Shown: positions 59,111 through 64,000 of the stretch, piece by piece
Position numbering within the stretch: the first letter of the stretch is position 1
Layout: each line of letters opens with the position of its first letter
Assembly (NCBI RefSeq): GCF_017744695.1
Contig: NZ_JAGIAS010000006.1
Span: 508,139-572,138, forward strand
Source of the DNA: Dyadobacter sp.
Lineage (GTDB): Bacteria; Bacteroidota; Bacteroidia; Cytophagales; Spirosomataceae
Direction: 5' to 3'
DNA: 64,000 nt
Program-made: the position numbers and the translations under genes
The notes under the pieces: generated by a model
The model's database searches: none
Told to the model about the DNA's origin: nothing
Seen by the model: the letters and a program-made list of their open reading frames with translations, nothing else

Positions 59111-59691
59111 TTTACAACCTCCTTTCCCTCCTCACTTTGGAAGCTCAACATGTCTTTCATGTCGCCAGTCTCGCGGAACTTCCGGAACGGAGCGGCAAAC
59201 CACTTGGGTACAAGGTTTGGTATGATCTGTTCCACGAGGTCGCAGCATTTCACGAAGTAGTAGGCGATCATTACCGAGTAACCGGCAAAAATGAAGTATA
59301 ACGATACGCTAGGAATTGGGGTCGCTTCGGGTACGGCTTGTGTTACGACACTGAAAACAACCCCGACAACGAGTGATGCGACGTATCCAAGTAACACTAC
59401 CGCAACCATTACCACAAATTGCTCGACGGTCTTTTTTAGAAAAATCTCCGCTTTCCACTCTCCGACTTTGTAATGCTTCACCATCCCCAGGAAGGTCATT
59501 AAAATGAAGCAAATCCCCACGGCCGCAACCAGCTTAACGGTTAAGTCCTTTCGGTAGGTGAATACCTGGACAACGCCGACAGTAGACGACGAGAGGAGCA
59601 GTAGGGTAGGATTTGTGAATATCCCTTTGATGGTCAACCATGCCGTTGCAAGCACGCTCGATACTACATCCAACTTTTCATAAAATTTCAT
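59107..59691 (-). CDS. Phage holin-like membrane protein
   Basis: A 194-residue protein with about four membrane segments (LLLLSSSTVGVVQVF; LVAAVGICFILMTFLGMV; FVVMVAVVLLGYVASLVVGVVFSV; VSLYFIFAGYSVMIAYYFV) and a charged C-terminal tail with KEVVK. Holins permeabilise the inner membrane at lysis time. It is directly upstream of and coupled to the endolysin gene, which is the classic arrangement. Confidence 0.85.
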   Translation of the reverse strand: MKFYEKLDVVSSVLATAWLTIKGIFTNPTLLLLSSSTVGVVQVFTYRKDLTVKLVAAVGICFILMTFLGMVKHYKVGEWKAEIFLKKTVEQFVVMVAVVLLGYVASLVVGVVFSVVTQAVPEATPIPSVSLYFIFAGYSVMIAYYFVKCCDLVEQIIPNLVPKWFAAPFRKFRETGDMKDMLSFQSEEGKEVVK

Positions 59692-59698
59692 GTAAATG

Positions 59699-60091
59699 CT
59701 ATTTACGGGCCCGGAGCCCTGTTAATAATCCTGTTCCGTAGCCGGTGCCAAACCCCCACTTGAATCCTCGCCAAAATCCACTTTCTTGTTTCGCCTTGCG
59801 GACCTGGGCTTCAAAACTTTGTTTCTGCACCGCAGTTTGCAGGTTTTGCAGGCGCACGGCTGCTCGTAGCTCTTGAATTTCTTTCCCTTGGGATTCATAG
59901 GCTGTTTTCAATGGTTTAAATACCAGTTTCAACTTTTCGAAGCGGTACGCGCTATCGAGGAGTGCGCTTTCGAATGCTGTCCGCTTTGGCGGCCGATTCG
60001 ATACTTGCGCCCAGCCTGTCACGCTCACTGCCGTCAGGATCCACAGAATCAGGGACAGCGCTTTTACGATACCCTTCAAGTTTGTTTTCAT
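59699..60091 (-). CDS. Secreted coiled-coil protein, lysis cassette (possible spanin partner)
   Basis: A 130-residue protein. Signal peptide MKTNLKGIVKALSLILWILTAVSVTGWAQ, then a long helical region (FEKLKLVFKPLKTAYESQGKEIQELRAAVRLQNLQTAVQKQSFEAQVRKAKQ) and a Gly/Phe end (GFWRGFKWGFGTGYGTGLLTGL). ATG at 60091 is chosen over an upstream one because it gives a proper signal. It overlaps the next upstream gene in another frame by 140 nt and lies 7 nt before the holin gene. An outer-membrane-spanin-like role would fit position, but the usual lipobox Cys is absent. Confidence 0.72.
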   Translation of the reverse strand: MKTNLKGIVKALSLILWILTAVSVTGWAQVSNRPPKRTAFESALLDSAYRFEKLKLVFKPLKTAYESQGKEIQELRAAVRLQNLQTAVQKQSFEAQVRKAKQESGFWRGFKWGFGTGYGTGLLTGLRARK

Positions 60092-60284
60092 AATCTGGAT
60101 GATGTTTTTTGACCGTATCGGCGTACTGATAAGCCCGGCGCTGGTTTTCGCGAATTGTATCGCCGAAGTATGGCGCATCAGGGTTTGGTGTAGGTTGCCG
60201 GAAGCCCTGATACCACAGGACGCAGAACAGCCCGAGGATCACCACCAGCAAGCCGGCGATGATCTTCCAATGGTTGAGCTTCAT
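59952..60284 (-). CDS. TM-anchored protein, lysis cassette (possible inner spanin)
   Basis: A 110-residue protein with one N-terminal membrane segment (IIAGLLVVILGLFCVLWYQGF) and a charged soluble tail (ENQRRAYQYADTVKKHHPDYENKLEGY). Its 3' part overlaps the next gene by 140 nt in a different frame, an arrangement typical of Rz/Rz1-type spanins. Start ATG overlaps the preceding stop by 4 nt. Its topology suits an inner spanin. Confidence 0.7.
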   Translation of the reverse strand: MKLNHWKIIAGLLVVILGLFCVLWYQGFRQPTPNPDAPYFGDTIRENQRRAYQYADTVKKHHPDYENKLEGYRKSAVPDSVDPDGSERDRLGASIESAAKADSIRKRTPR

Positions 60285-62158
60285 TTCAGTAAGATTTTGA
60301 CAACCTTGTTGACCCCGCCGCCGCGTCCTGAATAGATTTCACGGTACTCCTGCAAGCCTGCATACCTGGTAATCGGGAAAGTGAAGCCTTCCCCCTGGGA
60401 GATACCAGTCATGCCGGAGTCTGAGTCGATGAATTCAGAGCGGAGCCGATAAAGTGCTGGCCCCAGCTGGGCATTGATCTTTGGCGCGTAAAAAGACATT
60501 GCGAAATGAACGATCTCGCCGCCTCGCCGAAAGAATGATGATGCCCAATAGTAAAGGATGTCGCCGTTAACATCTTCATCCTCGCGAGTTTGCCAGTCCT
60601 GATCTACCGATAAATCGTTAGGGTCAAACTCAATAGCATACCCGGAACCTGGGAATGTCGCCGCATTAAGGTCGGTTGCCATCGGCTTGCTACTCTGGCT
60701 TCCCGCGTCGCCTTCACTCGAATAGATTAAATCAGGCTGATCACTGGTACCAGCACTGAAAATCTCATTCAGCTTATAAAGGCCGGTCCAGGTTCCTGAC
60801 GGCGCGCCACAACCGGCGTACATTCCCATCGATCGAACTTTCCCCTTGCCGCCTTCCCGGACTCCCTGCACAAATGCCGCATGAAAGTCTTTCAATCCTT
60901 TGGTACGGAACTCGTACCATTTCCGGCCGGCCTCTGAATTATTGAACAGGTAGGCTAGATGTTCCTCGTTATTCTGCGCGGGATACGGAACGGCCATTCC
61001 CCCCGAATATTCGCGCCAGGCGTTAAGGTCAATTTGCCCATATCCAGTAAGGAGTATCTGATTATTTGCCCTGCGTACGATAACCGTTTCATATTCTTCC
61101 CCCGGACTGGTTGCCGTCGAAATGTAATCCACGTACTCCGGATATTTTGCCATAAACTCGGCTAGATGACGGGCGGCATTTTTGAATCTCTCCCTGCCAG
61201 TAGTGCTGTTAAAGCTTGGTAGGTAGGTTTTATCTCTGACCGGAGTTTGATCCTTGTCATGCCATATTAAATCCTGCGTCGGTTCGTCCTTGGAGGGATT
61301 CCAGTTCGGATCCGGCAAATGTTCGAGCATTTCAAAGCGATCCAGATAATCATCACCAATCACACGCCATGGAATGAGTGCTACGGATAGTTTGAGGCCT
61401 CGCTGCTTACAGTAATTGATGACATCGAGTAGTTTATCGTCACGAAACACATCTTTTTTAGGCTCGTAATCGTGCCACTTCATATTGATCCGAATCCCAT
61501 CGATACCCCGGAATTTCTTCCCGTTGTAGGTCAGATTGCAGAACGCTTCAATGCGAGGCAGCCAGTCCTTATTAATCCCGGTCGGCGCATCGACGTCAAA
61601 GCCGTAGCCGGTCAGGTTCATATCGATCTGCCGTTTTCCGTTGCTTACGGGCGGCGGGCCTGAATTACCGCCGTCCCCGCCATTGCCTTCGCCTGTTGGC
61701 TTTGGAACAGTGAACGTACGCGTGTATACTTTGCTCAAACAGGTATTACCCTTTAAAGCCAACACGTATTCACCTGGCGCCAGTGCATAAGAAATCGGAA
61801 CGGTATTCTTTTGCAGCCTCTCGGCGCCAGAGTTACCGGTAACCTTTACAATGCCGTCCTGGGAAATAGTGAAGTCCCATCCGAATACGCCCTCGCCATC
61901 AAACAGGACGGTAGCGCCGGATTGAGTGATATTGTAAACGTCGTTAGGTACCGGACCGCGTGTGCAGCTATCGCCCTTCGGTACTTCCGGTTTCGGATCT
62001 ACTCCGCCGTTTCCTTTCTTGAAAAGGCTATCCGCGTAAGCCTTTTGCCGGGCCTCCGACGCCTTGATTTTGTTATCGATAACCTGATCGATCGATATCG
62101 ATTGCGCGGTTACCAGCTGGCTACACGCCAGCAGTACCGCAATCAGCAGTTGTTTCAT
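60281..62158 (-). CDS. Secreted TIM-barrel-like (glycosidase-type) phage protein
   Basis: A 625-residue protein with a signal peptide (IAVLLACSQLVTAQ). An N-terminal beta-domain (about 75-155) and a Gly/Pro-rich linker (about 156-175, GNGGDGGNSGPPP) lead to a catalytic-looking barrel: GIRINMKWHDYEPKKDVF near 223, LKLSVALIPWR near 257, and a long acidic/aromatic C-terminal part. The pattern recalls clan-A glycosidases (GH42/GH5-like). A phage depolymerase or moron glycosidase is inferred; catalytic residues are not assigned. Confidence 0.72.
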   Translation of the reverse strand: MKQLLIAVLLACSQLVTAQSISIDQVIDNKIKASEARQKAYADSLFKKGNGGVDPKPEVPKGDSCTRGPVPNDVYNITQSGATVLFDGEGVFGWDFTISQDGIVKVTGNSGAERLQKNTVPISYALAPGEYVLALKGNTCLSKVYTRTFTVPKPTGEGNGGDGGNSGPPPVSNGKRQIDMNLTGYGFDVDAPTGINKDWLPRIEAFCNLTYNGKKFRGIDGIRINMKWHDYEPKKDVFRDDKLLDVINYCKQRGLKLSVALIPWRVIGDDYLDRFEMLEHLPDPNWNPSKDEPTQDLIWHDKDQTPVRDKTYLPSFNSTTGRERFKNAARHLAEFMAKYPEYVDYISTATSPGEEYETVIVRRANNQILLTGYGQIDLNAWREYSGGMAVPYPAQNNEEHLAYLFNNSEAGRKWYEFRTKGLKDFHAAFVQGVREGGKGKVRSMGMYAGCGAPSGTWTGLYKLNEIFSAGTSDQPDLIYSSEGDAGSQSSKPMATDLNAATFPGSGYAIEFDPNDLSVDQDWQTREDEDVNGDILYYWASSFFRRGGEIVHFAMSFYAPKINAQLGPALYRLRSEFIDSDSGMTGISQGEGFTFPITRYAGLQEYREIYSGRGGGVNKVVKILLK

Positions 62159-62268
62159 GAAATGGTTTTTAGTTGTTGATGAAATTATTATTCGGTTACA
62201 AAGTCGAAAGGCAGGTTACTTACATTGGTTCGTCAGTTCAATTTTTTCACCTAACCTTTCAGTGTATC

Positions 62269-62457
62269 ATGGATACAGATCAAGAAAAATGGAATCGTAT
62301 TTGGCTTAGAATGTCATTCCTTGAAAAGTACGTCACGTTCCTGACGGACAACAACCCCGGTTTAGTCCATCCAAATGACGAACAAAAGCAGTACTTACTG
62401 GAATCAGCAGCTACTGAGGTTGAAGATGACGGGATGACTCACTTCTTCAAGGATTAG
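62269..62457 (+). CDS. Small acidic hypothetical protein
   Basis: A 62-residue protein (MDTDQEKWNRIWLRMSFLEKYVTFLTDN). Plus-strand gene within the leftward late region, overlapping the end of the next leftward gene by 4 nt. The ATG at 62269 is preferred to the more upstream start. Low certainty because of size. Confidence 0.45.
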   Translation: MDTDQEKWNRIWLRMSFLEKYVTFLTDNNPGLVHPNDEQKQYLLESAATEVEDDGMTHFFKD

Positions 62458-62792
62458 CCGATAAACTTCCATGAGCCCCTGGTGTAGATATACCATCCAG
62501 GGGCAACACCGTCTACCTGATTAACCAACATCCCGCCATGATCCGGAACAAATGCCAGCCTTTCCTCTTCGGTACACATCGGGGGGCTAAACAGGTTTGA
62601 TTTGTCAGATCTTGCCATCCAATCTCTTTTTCCCGATAAATCATGACTCACCCCATTGATTGTAATCGTGCGAGATGAATTATTGTTTACTTCGGGCACG
62701 GAAACGCCCTCGGCCTTCACAAGCGCGGAGACCGTGGGAATCGCAGCAATAGCCGCAACCGCCGTCTTAAAAAAGTTTCTACGTGTTCTCAT
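62454..62792 (-). CDS. Tat-type exported protein with tail-fibre-like motif
   Basis: A 112-residue protein. The N-terminus MRTRRNFFKTAVAAIAAIPTVSA looks like a twin-arginine signal (RRNFF-K). The mature part begins with TITINGVSHDLSGKRDW, the same motif as in the tail-fibre-type gene at the window edge, and ends GWYIYTRGSWKFIG. Exported phage structural-type proteins are unusual, so a different role is possible. Confidence 0.7.
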   Translation of the reverse strand: MRTRRNFFKTAVAAIAAIPTVSALVKAEGVSVPEVNNNSSRTITINGVSHDLSGKRDWMARSDKSNLFSPPMCTEEERLAFVPDHGGMLVNQVDGVAPGWYIYTRGSWKFIG

Positions 62793-62819
62793 TTCTCTTG
62801 TTGATGATTGGCAACTTGA

Positions 62820-63131
62820 TTATTGAAGCAATGCGCCGAGTGCCTCTTTCAGCTGCTTTGCCTTTTCGTTCTCTGAATCGTAAGAGTCCAGAGCACGTTT
62901 TACCAGTTTCGGAATGACTTCCAACAGATACCCTTTATCCTTCAAAGTATTGTTCAGCTCGCCCTCATTGTTGAAATTCAGACTGGCCGAATCATTGAAA
63001 TTGAAGGCCCTCGGCTCGCCGGTGCTTACTTCGCGGCCAGAGATTGAGAAATTCAGGCTCGCGTAATCGAATTCGAATCGCGGAGCCGTTACGGGAGTTT
63101 CACCCAACAGAGCATTAATTTTACTCGCCAT
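62820..63131 (-). CDS. Hypothetical phage late protein
   Basis: A 103-residue protein: beta-type N-terminal half (PRFEFDYASLNFSISGREVSTGEPRAF), helical C-terminal half (YDSENEKAKQLKEALGALL). Overlaps the preceding gene end by 11 nt in the leftward operon. Not recognised. Confidence 0.7.
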   Translation of the reverse strand: MASKINALLGETPVTAPRFEFDYASLNFSISGREVSTGEPRAFNFNDSASLNFNNEGELNNTLKDKGYLLEVIPKLVKRALDSYDSENEKAKQLKEALGALLQ

Positions 63132-63588
63132 CGGTCTGATTGTTTTTAGTTGTTGGTAATGAATTCAATAGTGTTTGGGCTGGGGTCGCCTCCGCCCCGT
63201 CAGGTTCGATTACGAAGCCAACCAGCCATTTACGGGCATGCTTAGGGACGCTTGCCGGAATGGACTCATCATCGACGTACTCAGGCTCAAATTCGATTCC
63301 GGTATGGTTATAGAGCTCGTCAATTTTCGCCTCCATAGCCTCTTCCTGATCCTTCTTGAATCGATAGTTGCCCCGCTCGTCACGGAGGATACATCCGAAT
63401 TTGTCCTCAGCCGCATGCTTGCGCTGGATCTTCGTAACCTTTTTTCCGTAGTCCTCGCGCTGCTCATCAATCTGCTCGATGACAGTGTTCAATGCCGCGA
63501 TGAACTTCGTGTCTTTTTCGTCCGATTCCTTAATTAGGATCTGTGCTACCTCGACGAATCTGAATGCACTTTTGTAGCTGGTCTCCAT
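63121..63588 (-). CDS. Hypothetical phage late protein
   Basis: A 155-residue helical protein (FIAALNTVIEQIDEQREDYGKKVTKIQRKHAAED) with a C-terminal Thr/Asn-rich end. Position among tail genes would suit a tail-assembly or chaperone-type product, but no family is recognised. Overlaps the downstream gene start by 11 nt. Confidence 0.7.
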   Translation of the reverse strand: METSYKSAFRFVEVAQILIKESDEKDTKFIAALNTVIEQIDEQREDYGKKVTKIQRKHAAEDKFGCILRDERGNYRFKKDQEEAMEAKIDELYNHTGIEFEPEYVDDESIPASVPKHARKWLVGFVIEPDGAEATPAQTLLNSLPTTKNNQTDGE

Positions 63589-63617
63589 TGTTTTTGATTT
63601 AGTTTATTGATGAAAAA

Positions 63618-64000
63618 TTAAATTGTTACCCACGATGACCCATTGTAATATTTAGGTCGGTTGATTGAAGTATTAAAATAGAAGGTGCCTATGTTTGGGC
63701 TGGATGGGTCACTTGAAAACAGACCAAGGCCGAACACCCCACTGTTTATAATCAAGTGTCCACCAATAGAAATCTGAGTGCCGATATCGGTCATAATACT
63801 ACTGGACGTTATCGAGCCACTGGAATTCCATACTGCAGTACGGTTTGTTATCCCGCTACCAGAAACACCTGTGGATATAGTCCATGACCTATCCAATGAT
63901 AAATCGTATGAAACGCCGTTGATCGTTAACACGCGTGAAGTCGGCACCCCGCCGCCACTTGGCAGAGCATACCAGCCCTTGCCACCCGATCCATCAGTGC
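63618..64000 (-). CDS. Tail-fibre-type protein, 5' end outside window
   Basis: The minus-strand frame is open from the window edge to a stop at 63618. Visible sequence contains GWYALPSGGG, then VLTINGVSYDLSLDRSWTI, then a glycine/serine-rich beta-structure with repeated ISSSIMTDIG and GTFYFNTSINRPKYYNGSSWVTI, typical of Bacteroidota phage tail-fibre C-termini. An internal GTG at 63947 is not the true start, because the frame continues upstream. The 5' part lies beyond 64000. Confidence 0.75.
   Translation of the reverse strand, partial: TDGSGGKGWYALPSGGGVPTSRVLTINGVSYDLSLDRSWTISTGVSGSGITNRTAVWNSSGSITSSSIMTDIGTQISIGGHLIINSGVFGLGLFSSDPSSPNIGTFYFNTSINRPKYYNGSSWVTI

Larger units (their letters stand above)
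33731..64000. mobile_element. Temperate prophage, left part (right end outside window)
   Basis: The segment has the full left half of a temperate phage: tyrosine integrase, leftward S24 repressor operon, operator/promoter region, AntA-KilAC antirepressor, rightward replication/recombination operon, accessory genes, then leftward lysis and tail-fibre genes running off the window edge. Chromosomal housekeeping genes stop at 33405. No tRNA gene or duplicated att core was found at the left end. Head and packaging genes must lie beyond 64000. Confidence 0.9.

Overview
The window looks like a Cytophagales bacterium (phylum Bacteroidota), most probably Dyadobacter or a close relative. This is inferred from gene content and style, not from any search: a T9SS C-terminal sorting domain, SusC-era style lipoproteins, a PVC-type heme-binding protein, TAnnTTTG-type promoters, almost no Shine-Dalgarno sequences, and typical Bacteroidota phage families (PcfJ/PcfK, DUF4494, DUF4373, DUF6965).

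Positions 1 to about 33.4 kb are ordinary chromosome. In order they carry a DUF6600 envelope protein, arfB (ribosome rescue) with an MFS transporter, two hypothetical genes, a large lipoprotein with a beta-propeller, HEAT repeats and a cytochrome c motif, a DUF763 protein, a CorC/HlyC-type CBS membrane protein, an SDR oxidoreductase, galU next to a glucuronokinase-like GHMP kinase, a YceI protein, a LolA-like protein, atpG and atpA, an FKBP isomerase with a tail-specific protease, an XRE regulator with a tandem operator, a secreted esterase cluster (two SGNH-type hydrolases and a lipoprotein), and a complete RND efflux operon (adaptor, pump, outer-membrane channel).

From about 33.7 kb to the right edge the window is a temperate prophage, cut off at 64 kb. 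Its left part has a tyrosine integrase and a leftward lysogenic operon (S24-type repressor, a TM-anchored protein, a coiled-coil membrane protein). A roughly 1.07 kb control region follows, with palindromic operators, a near-perfect Bacteroidota promoter, a tRNA-Pro(TGG) and an odd tRNA-like element. The rightward early operon (38.5-52.1 kb) encodes an AntA/KilAC antirepressor, an SSB-tailed protein, an HNH protein, a DUF4373 replication-type protein, a DnaC-like loader, an SPFH/prohibitin-like lipoprotein, a RuvC-like resolvase, a phage sliding clamp (DnaN-like), DUF3850, DUF3560, ThyX, PcfK, PcfJ and DUF4494, and ends at a strong terminator. An accessory block (52.3-58.6 kb) carries an AT-rich HEPN-like gene, a zincless Fpg/Nei-type glycosylase, a SRAP (HMCES/YedK-like) protein ending in a clamp-binding motif, a paralogous gene pair, a DUF6965 gene and a second tRNA-like cloverleaf RNA with its own terminator. 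The leftward late region (58.6-64 kb) begins with lysis genes (M15 endolysin, holin, two overlapping small membrane/secreted genes) and continues into a secreted TIM-barrel-like protein and tail-fibre-type genes.

The main points of interest are the two non-canonical tRNA-like RNAs, the phage-encoded clamp together with clamp- and SSB-type peptide tails on other proteins, the glycosylase/SRAP pair, the candidate operator sets of two regulators, and a recurring TCATCAACAA leader ahead of start codons in both chromosome and prophage.
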